The notes under the pieces were generated by a model. It made no database searches and was not told the origin of the DNA. It worked only from the letters and a program-made list of their open reading frames with translations. DNA of 10,100 nt, taken from positions 1-10,100 of the forward strand of contig DAOVGH010000053.1 in assembly GCA_030672485.1 (NCBI GenBank), written 5' to 3'. The DNA is from Desulfobacterales bacterium (GTDB taxonomy: Bacteria > Desulfobacterota > DSM-4660 > Desulfatiglandales > B25-G16). Of the stretch, positions 1-6,877 are shown piece after piece (the first letter of the stretch is position 1; each line of letters begins with the position of its first letter). Both the position numbers and the translations under genes were made by a program.

Positions 1-766
1 GGTGCCCTAAACAGATGCCCATAATCGGTAAGTTTGGTAATTGAGAGATTATTTTTTTAACAGTTTCGGCTACATAAGGAACTCCTTCAGGGTCTCCCGG
101 GCCATTAGAAAGTAGCAGACCATCAGGGGCCATTTTTAGAATCTCTTCTGATTTTATGGAAGCTGGAGCAACTGTTACCTGACAGCCGGCTTTAGCCAAT
201 TCTCTGAGAATATTGTGCTTAACCCCGCAATCAATAACCAAAACCCTGTACTTACCATTATTACTCCATTCATAAACCTTCTGGCAGGTAACCTCCTTGA
301 CTAAATCCCGGCCAATTAAACCAGGAGAGGCCCTAGCTTTTTCAATCAAGCTATCTTTGTCCAAATCTTCTGTAGAGATAACCCCTTTCATTGCCCCAGC
401 GTATCTTATGTGCCTGGTTAAAGCCCGTGTATCCACTGCCTCAACTCCAAGGATATTGTCTTCTTTCAGGAATTCATCAAGGCTCTTTTTGGCACGCCAG
501 TTACTGAATATACGGCTGTATTCTTTAACTATAAACCCTTCTACCTGAAGTTTAGCAGACTCAAAATCCTCTTCATTCACCCCATAATTTCCTATCAACG
601 GATAGGTCATGGTCACTATTTGCCCGCAGTAGGAAGGGTCGGTAAGTATTTCTTGATAGCCCATCATGCTGGTATTAAAGACCACTTCTCCTGTTTTTTC
701 ACCAGTAGCGCCAAAAGCCCTACCTTCAAATATTCTTCCATCCTCTAAAGCAATCAATGCCTTCAT
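1..766 (-). CDS. carA: Carbamoyl-phosphate synthase small (glutaminase) subunit, 3' end cut by window edge
   Basis: CarA releases ammonia from glutamine for CarB, which makes carbamoyl phosphate for pyrimidines and arginine in the cytoplasm. I translated this frame by hand: it is open for 255 codons from ATG 766-764 to the left edge. Family landmarks seen are the small N-terminal domain (NTSMMGYQEILTDPSY at 31-46), VDTRALTRHIR at 111-121, GAMKGVIS at 124-131, the glutaminase domain start VLVIDCGVKHNI at 175-186, SNGPGDPEG at 220-228 and GICLGH at 250-255. Cys252 is the expected nucleophile. The window ends three residues after it, so the rest of the glutaminase domain (family length about 360-380 residues) is outside. 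The start overlaps the purE remnant stop by ATGA, and the sequence just upstream has only a weak ribosome binding site, so translation is probably coupled. Nothing within this part looks broken. Confidence 0.95.
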   Translation of the reverse strand, partial: MKALIALEDGRIFEGRAFGATGEKTGEVVFNTSMMGYQEILTDPSYCGQIVTMTYPLIGNYGVNEEDFESAKLQVEGFIVKEYSRIFSNWRAKKSLDEFLKEDNILGVEAVDTRALTRHIRYAGAMKGVISTEDLDKDSLIEKARASPGLIGRDLVKEVTCQKVYEWSNNGKYRVLVIDCGVKHNILRELAKAGCQVTVAPASIKSEEILKMAPDGLLLSNGPGDPEGVPYVAETVKKIISQLPNLPIMGICLGH

Positions 767-1110
767 TTACTGCACTTCAATTGTTTCGCTTTCTCTTCCA
801 CTGCCTTTGCTATTTCTCTCTTATACGCCTTAGCCTTTTCTCTTGTCCCGGGGAATTTGATGTCCAATATCAGTGCTCCCAAGATGCCTACCTTCTTTGC
901 ACCAGCTTTACCAATACCTACAGTGGCCACAGGTACTCGCGATGGCATCTGAACTATTGAGAGAAGTGAATCTATTCCTCCTGCCATGTGTGCTGTTCTA
1001 CCTGCACCAGCAATGATTACCTCTAAGCCACGCTCCTCAGCAGTAACAGCATACTCGTATACCTTTTACGGCGTACGATGGGCAGAGACAATGTTAATGG
1101 TAAGGTTATT
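763..1110 (-). pseudogene. purE: purE remnant (N5-carboxyaminoimidazole ribonucleotide mutase), decayed
   Basis: PurE acts in purine synthesis and is about 160 residues long. This frame reads NIVSAHRTP, then a TAA stop at 1068-1066, then KVYEYAVTAEERGLEVIIAGAGRTAH, then MAGGIDSLLSIVQMPSRVP and a normal PurE C-terminus ending at TGA 765-763. Three lesions are visible. First, the N-terminal 30 or so residues with the GSDSD substrate loop are absent, because hypE coding sequence lies there. Second, the TAA sits where the family has Glu or Asp after SAHRTP, one base from GAA. Third, about 22 residues between GAGxxAH and GGIDSL are missing, including the HLPGM to PVIGVPV segment. The longest open piece with an ATG is 987-763 (74 codons). 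Active-site segments are lost, so it should not be catalytic. The 5' limit given is where PurE similarity fades, next to the hypE stop codon. Confidence 0.87.
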
Positions 1111-2120
1111 CAGCAGATCCGGGGGAATTGCTCACCGCTTAGGGGTTCAAGGAGCCTGTGGCCACCTATCCTTGTTTTGAGAAGAACTTTTCCGGGGTTC
1201 TCATCCACTACCCTGCCTACTATTACCGAATCTCTTCCCAGAGGGTCTGCCTTCATTGCCTCAAAAACCTTTTCAGCCTCCTTTTGAGGCACAAAGGCAA
1301 CGAGCTTTCCTTCATTGGCCAGGTAAAAGGGATCAAATCCAAGCAGATCACATACACCTCTTACCTCTTCTCTCACGGTTATCTTTTCCTCTTCAACGAT
1401 AACCCCCACTTTCGAGGAATTGGCTATCTCCCAGAGGACAGTGGCAAGCCCTCCCCTGGTTGGGTCCCTTAAGACGTGGATATCAGTGCATGCATTTAAT
1501 ATCGCCTTCACAAGACCATTGAGAGGAGCACAATCGCTTTTTATCTCTCCTTTTAATGAGAACTCACCACGTGCAAGGAGTATCCCTATCTCATGATCCC
1601 CAATAGGGCCATTAATTATAACAAAATCACCGGGCATAGCATGGGAGCCACTTATATCAACCCCCTCAGGGACAATCCCAACTCCAGAGGTGGTAATAAA
1701 AAGCCCCTCTGCCGCCCCATGTTCCACCACCTTTGTGTCCCCTGCAACTACCATCACCCCTGCTTCCAGAGCAGCTTTTTTTATCGAAGAGAGGATCCTC
1801 TCAAGATCTTCTTTGGAGAAGCCCTCCTCTAAGATAAAAGAGGTTGAAATCCCCAGAGGCCTGGCCCCTGCCATGGCAAGGTCATTTACAGTTCCGCAGA
1901 TTGAAAGCCTCCCAATGTCGCCTCCTGGGAAGAAAAGGGGTTTTACTACGTATGAGTCGGTGGTAAAGGCAAGCCTGGATCTCTCAGTTGGGATGATGGC
2001 GCTATCATCGAGGCAGGAAAGAAGTTCATTTTCGAGAAAGGGTAGAAATAGTTCCTTGATGAGGTCATGACTCAATTTTCCCCCTGCCCCGTGAGCAAGA
2101 AGTATCTTTCCTTCCTTCAT
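1110..2120 (-). CDS. hypE: Hydrogenase cofactor assembly protein HypE (thiocarbamate dehydratase)
   Basis: HypE accepts a carbamoyl group from HypF on its C-terminal cysteine and dehydrates it, using ATP, to a thiocyanate that supplies the Fe-CN ligands. The protein is 336 residues, the usual length. It shows the PurM/SelD-like fold signatures: LLAHGAGGKLSHDL near the N-terminus, DDSAII at 38-43, TTDSYVVKPLFFPGGDIG around 53-70, GTVNDLAMAGARP at 76-88, GDTKVVE at 127-133, and DPTRGGL in the second half. It ends in PRIC, the conserved tail whose last Cys336 carries the thiocarboxamide. I chose ATG 2120-2118, which overlaps the hypD stop by ATGA and starts directly before the family N-terminus. 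The same frame stays open to 2204 but those 28 extra residues lie inside hypD. The TGA stop lies at the edge of the purE remnant. Confidence 0.97.
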   Translation of the reverse strand: MKEGKILLAHGAGGKLSHDLIKELFLPFLENELLSCLDDSAIIPTERSRLAFTTDSYVVKPLFFPGGDIGRLSICGTVNDLAMAGARPLGISTSFILEEGFSKEDLERILSSIKKAALEAGVMVVAGDTKVVEHGAAEGLFITTSGVGIVPEGVDISGSHAMPGDFVIINGPIGDHEIGILLARGEFSLKGEIKSDCAPLNGLVKAILNACTDIHVLRDPTRGGLATVLWEIANSSKVGVIVEEEKITVREEVRGVCDLLGFDPFYLANEGKLVAFVPQKEAEKVFEAMKADPLGRDSVIVGRVVDENPGKVLLKTRIGGHRLLEPLSGEQFPRIC

Positions 2121-3205
2121 CTGAAAGCCCCGTATTTGCGAAAGGCGGCACAACTTCCCTCTGACGATACCATACATGGCCCTACAGGGTTCTCCGGGGT
2201 ACACCTTTTATCAAAAAGGGGGCAATCAGGAGGGCTCTTAAGGCCCTGAAGGATCTTGCCACATATACAACCAGGAGGATCTTTCTTATCCTCATAAGGA
2301 ATGTCAAATACCAAAGATGCATCCATTTCTTTGAACTCTTCCCTGAGTGTAAGGCCACTTTCCAGTATCATGCCCAGACCCCTCCAGCGGGCACCAACAG
2401 GCTCAAATACCTCTTCCATTGCCTTTAGGGCCAGTTGATTTCCCTCCTCTTTCACTGCCCTTGTGTACTGAATTTCTATCTCAGATCTGCCTTCCTTTTT
2501 CTGGCACAGGAGCATGTATATCCCTTTCAAGATATCGAGGGCCTCAAACCCGGTGATCACACCCATGAGGGAAAATTCACTGGCAATAAAGGAGTAGGGA
2601 GTTCTCCCGATTATCACACTTACATGGCCAGGCAGGATAAAGCCGTCTATCTTTACCTTTCTTGGGGAAAGCAATGCCCTTATAGCCGGTGGTATGAGTC
2701 TTTGGGAGGATAGTAGAAATAAATTGTCTATCCTCTTTCTCTTCGCCTCTTTTACAGCAGCAGCAATAGCAGGTGAGGTAGTCTCAAAGCCTACTGCAAA
2801 AAAGACTATCCTTCTTTTTTTTTCTTTTAGTGCGATTTCAAGGGAATCTAAAGGGGAGGTTATTACCCTGATGTCTCTGCCCATTGCCCGCTCCTGATTA
2901 AGGGATGAGGAGGTTCCTGGAACACTCATCAGGTCACCAAATGTCAAAAGGGTCACATCCTTTAATTGTGCCAGGGCAATGGCCCTGTCGATCTCTCCTA
3001 CAGGTGTTACACATACTGGACAGCCTGGGCCGGATATAAGCTCTATTCCTTCGGGCAGAAGAGATCTTATTCCAGATCGGAAGATAGATACTGTATGGGT
3101 GCCGCACACCTCCATAAAACGTATTTGTCCATCAGCAAGCCCAGAGATCTCCCTCAGAATGATGGAGGCAATGTTTCCTTCATCTATCCTCTTTGATTTA
3201 TTCAA
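2117..3205 (-). CDS. hypD: Hydrogenase cofactor assembly scaffold HypD
   Basis: HypD is the [4Fe-4S] protein on which, with HypC, the Fe(CN)2CO unit of [NiFe] hydrogenase is put together. The 362 residues carry the family signatures: MEVCGTHT (Cys34), SGPGCPVC (Cys62 and Cys65), GFETTSPA, PGHVSVIIG and GFEALDIL. A C-terminal cysteine-rich region has Cys313, 315, 328, 335, 344 and 352, which includes the cluster-binding residues. The start is TTG at 3205-3203, overlapping the end of hypC by 8 bases, with AGGGG a few bases upstream. No better ATG lies near the family N-terminus. The end overlaps hypE by ATGA. The overlaps on both sides imply one transcript with hypC and hypE. Nothing is missing or unusual. 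Confidence 0.96.
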   Translation of the reverse strand: MNKSKRIDEGNIASIILREISGLADGQIRFMEVCGTHTVSIFRSGIRSLLPEGIELISGPGCPVCVTPVGEIDRAIALAQLKDVTLLTFGDLMSVPGTSSSLNQERAMGRDIRVITSPLDSLEIALKEKKRRIVFFAVGFETTSPAIAAAVKEAKRKRIDNLFLLSSQRLIPPAIRALLSPRKVKIDGFILPGHVSVIIGRTPYSFIASEFSLMGVITGFEALDILKGIYMLLCQKKEGRSEIEIQYTRAVKEEGNQLALKAMEEVFEPVGARWRGLGMILESGLTLREEFKEMDASLVFDIPYEDKKDPPGCICGKILQGLKSPPDCPLFDKRCTPENPVGPCMVSSEGSCAAFRKYGAFR

Positions 3206-3422
3206 GATAACCCCTATCTATCTCCTTAAAGAGTCTTAATGTCTCCAGGGCCTCCTCCTTTTCAAGCCTCTGAATGGCAAAGCCTACATGGACAAGTACA
3301 TAGTCCCCTTCGCTAACATCAGGACATAGTAGAAGGCTTACCTTTCTCCTGATGCCACCAAAGTCAACCTCGGCTAAATTCTCCTTTATGGAGATAACCT
3401 TACCAGGTACACCTAAACACAT
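3198..3422 (-). CDS. hypC: Hydrogenase assembly chaperone HypC
   Basis: HypC is a small chaperone that shuttles the Fe(CN)2CO precursor from HypD to the large subunit precursor. The 74-residue protein begins MCLGVPGKV. Cys2, exposed after removal of the initiator Met, is the essential residue of the family and fixes this ATG (3422-3420) as the start. The downstream LVHVGFAIQRL also matches the family, including the conserved His. GGAG lies about 8 bases upstream of the start. It overlaps hypD by 8 bases and is separated from hypF by a 106-base spacer, so hypCDE may form a separately initiated subset. Only one copy of the HypC/HybG family is seen here, so it presumably serves the one hydrogenase in the locus. 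Confidence 0.96.
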   Translation of the reverse strand: MCLGVPGKVISIKENLAEVDFGGIRRKVSLLLCPDVSEGDYVLVHVGFAIQRLEKEEALETLRLFKEIDRGYLE

Positions 3423-3528
3423 GTCTTAGCTCCGCAGGTCTGAAGTCAGAGGTTAGAAAAACTCTGCCACTTGTTTATTAAACTTTTACACTCTTAATCA
3501 CTGTTTTTATTTCTCCCTCTGTCCTCTG
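3423..3528 (-). other. hypF-hypC spacer
   Basis: This 106-base gap is the longest between hyp genes here. It is AT-rich in the middle and carries CT/CTG-type short repeats at both ends: CTCTGTC copies at the hypF end and an imperfect palindrome TCTGA-AG-TCAGA at 3439-3450. The minus strand has AT-rich runs such as GTTTAATAA that could hold a -10 element, but no convincing -35/-10 pair. No terminator-like hairpin is visible. No open frame of note is present. Confidence 0.55.
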
Positions 3529-3537
3529 TCATCTGTT
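3517..3537. repeat. Tandem 7-mer CTCTGTC x2 plus a degenerate third copy
   Basis: Plus-strand positions 3517-3523 and 3524-3530 are identical CTCTGTC units. They are followed by ATCTGTT at 3531-3537. The array covers the last codons and TGA stop of hypF (stop 3531-3529), so the end of that gene lies within the repeat. I see no longer repeat unit. Confidence 0.6.
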
Positions 3538-5787
3538 AACTCCATAGTAAGCCTGTCCAAGCGATATGCCTCCATCGTTGGGAGGGACCTTTTGATGGGT
3601 GTAAACCTTAAATCCATCCTCTTTAAGGATATCCCATACCTTGCCAAGAAGAAAGTGGTTTTGAAAGACCCCGCCGCTCAGGAAGATATCTGATATACCG
3701 GTTTCTTCCCTCATCCTCTGAGCCATCCTGGATATAACCCTAATTATGGAATTATGGAAACGGGCAGAGATAATGAAAGGACTCTCTGCCTTTCTTATGT
3801 CCTCTACTATGTTCTCGATAATGGGGTCGGGGTTTACGATAAGAGTTGCTTTTTCCTCAAGAATTTCAAGGGGGTATTCACCCATCTCTCCTTCTTCTAC
3901 CATCTGTTCGAGTTCCATTGCAGCCTGCCCTTCATAGTTTACTGTATTCCTTACACCCAGAATGGCGCTTACTGCATCAAAGAGCCTTCCCATACTGGAG
4001 CACAGTGGTGAATTTATCTTAGCACTAACAGCCTTCCCTATCTGTGACCATCTCTCAAGGTTAAGGCCCTCTATAAAAGGTATTTTGAGTCCTTCAAGAT
4101 CTCCATAGATCCTTTCAAGATAGGCTGCCGCCATTCTCCACGGTTCCTTCACGGCCATATTGCTCCCGGGCATGGGAATATATCTCAGATGTCCTAAGCG
4201 TTTGTATCCTCTAACTGTCACCTCCAAAAACTCCCCGCCCCAGATAGTACCGTGTTCCCCGTATCCTGTTCCATCCATCACTACTGCCAGTGCTGGCCCA
4301 ACGCTTTCATGTTCTGCCATTAAAGATAAGGCATGGGCAAAGTGATGTTGAACCCCTGTTCGTGGTAAATCAAGATCCATAGCATATCTAGTAGAAAGGT
4401 AGTCAGGATGCAAATCATGGACTACACACTCGGGTTCTATCTGGAATAGTTGCTTGAAGAGTTCCACCCCTTCTTCAAAAGAGCTCATTGTCTCAAAGTT
4501 TTCCATATCCCCTATGTGCTGGCTCAAGAAGGCAACATTGCCTTTTGTGAGGCAAAAGGTATTCTTGAGATCTGCTCCGCAGGCAAGGGTGCTCTTTCCG
4601 TCTCTATTTAACTTGATTGGAAATGGTGCAAACCCACGAGCCCTCCTTAGAAAGGTTACAGTTCCCTTTAATGGTTTAAGCACCGAGTCGTCACATCGTG
4701 TTCGGATCTCTCTGTTATGCACCAAGAAGAAGTCGGCTATCTGCTTGAGCCGGTCAAAGGCCTCCCTATCCTCAAAGGCGATGGGTTCGTCACTTACATT
4801 TCCACTGGTCATCACCAGGGTATCAACTCCTTCGGCAAAAAGAAGATGGTGCAGTGGTGTATAAGGAAGCATTACCCCGAGGGTTTTTTGAAAGGGGACA
4901 ACGGATGGGGCTATCTTTGCACCCTTTTTCCTTAGAAGGATGACAATCGGCCTCTCTTTGCTCGTAAGGAGCTCTCTAGATGAATCATACACAAGGCAGA
5001 GCCTTTTAATCACCTCCAGATCCCTGCACATAAGGGCAAAGGGCTTGTCCTCCCTGTATTTTCTTGCCCGGAGGCGGGAGACGACCTCCTCCCTTGTTGC
5101 ATCACAGGCAAGATGAAAACCTCCAAGCCCTTTTATAGCTACAATCTTGCCCATCTTGAGTAACGCAATGGTCTCACCTATAGGGTTATGGGTTGTTATC
5201 TCTTTGCCTAAGTTAGTGAAAAGCTTTAGAGTTGGCCCGCACTCAGGGCAGGCATTGGGTTGGGCGTGAAAACGTCTATTTGAGGGATCATGATATTCGC
5301 TGCTGCAAAGAGGACACATCCTGAAGGGAGCCATGGTGGTATTTGCCCTATCGTAGGGAATGTCATTAATAATGGTAAAGCGGGGGCCGCAGTTGGTGCA
5401 GTTGATAAAGGGATAGTGAAAGCGACGATCGTGGGGATCAAAGAGTTCATTCAGGCAATCCTTACAGGTGGCAATATCAGGAGAGATTCGGGCAACCCTC
5501 TCTTCACCCTCAATGCTTCCCCTTATCTCAAAGTCATTATAGCCCAAAGGTGGTAGGTATAGTATAGAGGTCTTTTCTATGGTGGCAATGGGAGGGGGAA
5601 AGGAAAGCCCAGAAAGGAAACCATCGACTCTCTTCTTTTCTCCCTCTATCTCTATCATGACCCCCTTTTCATCATTAAGGACCCAACCCTTGAGATCATG
5701 TTCCAGGGCAAGGCCGTAGACAAAAGGGCGAAATCCAACTCCCTGGACAACACCCTCTATCTGTACACAGGCCCTGATCTCTTCCAT
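3529..5787 (-). CDS. hypF: Carbamoyltransferase HypF
   Basis: HypF hydrolyses carbamoyl phosphate and, with ATP, transfers the carbamoyl group to the C-terminal Cys of HypE, the first step of cyanide ligand synthesis. The 752 residues match the family length and contain all domains in order. The acylphosphatase domain has VQGVGFRPFVYG at 14-25 with Arg20 and Asn38. Two zinc fingers use Cys108/111/130/133 and Cys158/161/180/183. The YrdC-like domain runs from about 204 to 390 (KGLGGFHLACDA at 219-230). The Kae1-like carbamoyltransferase domain has HHFAH at 481-485, DGTGYG at 505-510 and a late GGVFQNHFLL. The ATG at 5787-5785 shares one base with the hypB stop (TGATG), and AAGGG lies about 5 bases upstream. 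The stop falls in a small tandem repeat. No frameshift or missing motif is seen. Confidence 0.97.
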   Translation of the reverse strand: MEEIRACVQIEGVVQGVGFRPFVYGLALEHDLKGWVLNDEKGVMIEIEGEKKRVDGFLSGLSFPPPIATIEKTSILYLPPLGYNDFEIRGSIEGEERVARISPDIATCKDCLNELFDPHDRRFHYPFINCTNCGPRFTIINDIPYDRANTTMAPFRMCPLCSSEYHDPSNRRFHAQPNACPECGPTLKLFTNLGKEITTHNPIGETIALLKMGKIVAIKGLGGFHLACDATREEVVSRLRARKYREDKPFALMCRDLEVIKRLCLVYDSSRELLTSKERPIVILLRKKGAKIAPSVVPFQKTLGVMLPYTPLHHLLFAEGVDTLVMTSGNVSDEPIAFEDREAFDRLKQIADFFLVHNREIRTRCDDSVLKPLKGTVTFLRRARGFAPFPIKLNRDGKSTLACGADLKNTFCLTKGNVAFLSQHIGDMENFETMSSFEEGVELFKQLFQIEPECVVHDLHPDYLSTRYAMDLDLPRTGVQHHFAHALSLMAEHESVGPALAVVMDGTGYGEHGTIWGGEFLEVTVRGYKRLGHLRYIPMPGSNMAVKEPWRMAAAYLERIYGDLEGLKIPFIEGLNLERWSQIGKAVSAKINSPLCSSMGRLFDAVSAILGVRNTVNYEGQAAMELEQMVEEGEMGEYPLEILEEKATLIVNPDPIIENIVEDIRKAESPFIISARFHNSIIRVISRMAQRMREETGISDIFLSGGVFQNHFLLGKVWDILKEDGFKVYTHQKVPPNDGGISLGQAYYGVNR

Positions 5788-6443
5788 CAGCTACCCTTTT
5801 TACTGGTCCTCTCTTCAATCCATCTGAACCAGTTATCCAGGCCCTCGCCTGTCTTGCAGGATATATTCATGATCTTTAGCCTTGGATTAACCTTGAAGGC
5901 CTCGCCTTGAAATCTCTCCATGTCAAAATCCAGATATGGGAGAAGGTCGATCTTATTTAGCAGCAATACAGAGGAAACCTGAAACATAAGGGGATATTTC
6001 TCGGGTTTATCATCTCCTTCTGTAACAGAGATTATCATCGCCTTATCATTCTCACCGATCTCAAACTCTGCAGGGCACACCAGGTTCCCGACGTTTTCTA
6101 CAATGAGAAGATCTATCTGGTCTAAATCAAACCCCTCTAATCCTCCTCTAACCATATTCCCATCCAGATGGCAGGCACCACCTGTGTTTATCTGCACAGT
6201 GGGGATAGCATGGGCTGCAATCCTTTCTGCATCCCTTGATGTTTCGATGTCTCCTTCGATCACCGCAATACTCTTTGTTTCTTTGAGCTTCTCTATGGTT
6301 TTCTCCAGCAATGTTGTCTTGCCTGCCCCGGGGCTTCCCATAAGGTTTGCTACATAAATCCCCTTCTCTTCAAAGAGCTTTCTATTCTGAGAGGCAATCA
6401 CCTCGTTTGCCTCAAGTATGTGTTTGACTACCTTGATTTCCAT
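5787..6443 (-). CDS. hypB: Nickel-insertion GTPase HypB (short form)
   Basis: HypB is the GTPase that works with HypA to insert nickel into the hydrogenase large subunit. The 218 residues show the P-loop GSPGAGKTT at 36-44, EGDIETSRD at 63-71, the G-domain metal site TGGACHLDG (Cys91, His92) with Cys123 in NLVCPAEFEIGE, and the guanine-specificity motif NKID. It lacks both N-terminal additions known in some relatives: the CxxCGC high-affinity nickel motif of E. coli and the His-rich nickel-storage stretch of rhizobial proteins. The ATG at 6443-6441 has GGAG 7 bases upstream. It overlaps the hypA end by 32 bases and the hypF start by one, so the three are probably translated from one message. 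Confidence 0.96.
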   Translation of the reverse strand: MEIKVVKHILEANEVIASQNRKLFEEKGIYVANLMGSPGAGKTTLLEKTIEKLKETKSIAVIEGDIETSRDAERIAAHAIPTVQINTGGACHLDGNMVRGGLEGFDLDQIDLLIVENVGNLVCPAEFEIGENDKAMIISVTEGDDKPEKYPLMFQVSSVLLLNKIDLLPYLDFDMERFQGEAFKVNPRLKIMNISCKTGEGLDNWFRWIEERTSKKGS

Positions 6444-6783
6444 CTTCTATCTCCATGTTTCTTATTTCCAGTTCCCTGCCTGCTATCATCTCCACATCTG
6501 TCCCCTCGCAATGAGGGCATATCATAAATGGATCGTCTACAATGTGTACCCTCCCGCACTGGTTACATTTTATACTCAAAGGCACCTCCTCGATTATTAG
6601 AGATGCACCTTCAGATCTACTCCCCATGCTGAGAGCCTCAAAGGCAAACGTAAGTGCCTCTGGCATTACCCCACTCAGTTTCCCTATCCTGAGTGTGAGG
6701 GTAGTCACCTTTGCCCCTGCATAGGGAAGTGTTTCCTGTTCAATGATCTCAAGGAGGCTCTGGGCTATTGCGGATTCGTGCAT
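6412..6783 (-). CDS. hypA: Nickel metallochaperone HypA
   Basis: HypA binds nickel and docks it to the hydrogenase large subunit together with HypB. The protein is 123 residues from the start chosen here. It begins MHESAIAQSLLEI, where His2 and the N-terminus form the nickel site. A zinc ribbon uses Cys73, 76, 89 and 92 (CNQC and CPHC). The ATG at 6783-6781 is preferred over an in-frame TTG at 6789. It leaves His at position 2 and has AGGA 7 bases upstream. It is the first gene after the hairpin that follows the endopeptidase gene, and its 3' end overlaps hypB by 32 bases. I see no convincing promoter in the short gap upstream. Confidence 0.95.
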   Translation of the reverse strand: MHESAIAQSLLEIIEQETLPYAGAKVTTLTLRIGKLSGVMPEALTFAFEALSMGSRSEGASLIIEEVPLSIKCNQCGRVHIVDDPFMICPHCEGTDVEMIAGRELEIRNMEIEDGNQGSQTHT

Positions 6784-6818
6784 ATCCAAATCCTTTGGTC
6801 ATAGTCCGGTGATAAAGT

Positions 6819-6864
6819 AAAAAAGGGGGGCGATTCTTTTCATGCAATCAAATGCCCCCCTTTT
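6819..6864 (-). terminator. Intrinsic terminator after the hydrogenase structural genes
   Basis: An 11-base perfect inverted repeat pairs 6821-6831 (AAAAGGGGGGC) with 6854-6864 (GCCCCCCTTTT) around a 22-base loop. Read on the minus strand, six C:G pairs are followed by six T residues (6824-6819), the layout of a Rho-independent terminator. It lies between the endopeptidase stop at 6878 and the hypA start at 6783. It may only partly stop transcription, which would lower hyp expression relative to the enzyme subunits. On the plus strand the T run is only four long. Confidence 0.75.
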
Positions 6865-6877
6865 ACGCTTGTAACAT

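Noticed and set aside
763..987. A genuine 74-residue small protein gene
   Set aside because: Its sequence is the PurE C-terminus, and PurE similarity continues upstream of its ATG through an in-frame stop. It is a gene remnant, not a new small protein.
1690..2070. 126-codon plus-strand open frame opposite hypE
   Set aside because: It is antisense to a well-supported gene, has no recognisable motif and follows the codon structure of the minus-strand gene.
2121..2204. A longer hypE start at 2204 adding 28 residues
   Set aside because: The added residues lie wholly inside the hypD 3' end and do not resemble HypE. The ATG at 2120 sits directly before the family N-terminus and overlaps the hypD stop by ATGA.
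4454..4864. 136-codon plus-strand open frame opposite hypF
   Set aside because: It is antisense to a conserved HypF region, with no family signature and no ribosome binding site I would trust.
6784..6789. TTG start for hypA two codons upstream
   Set aside because: It would move the nickel-binding His from position 2. The ATG at 6783 with AGGA 7 bases upstream gives the canonical MHE start.
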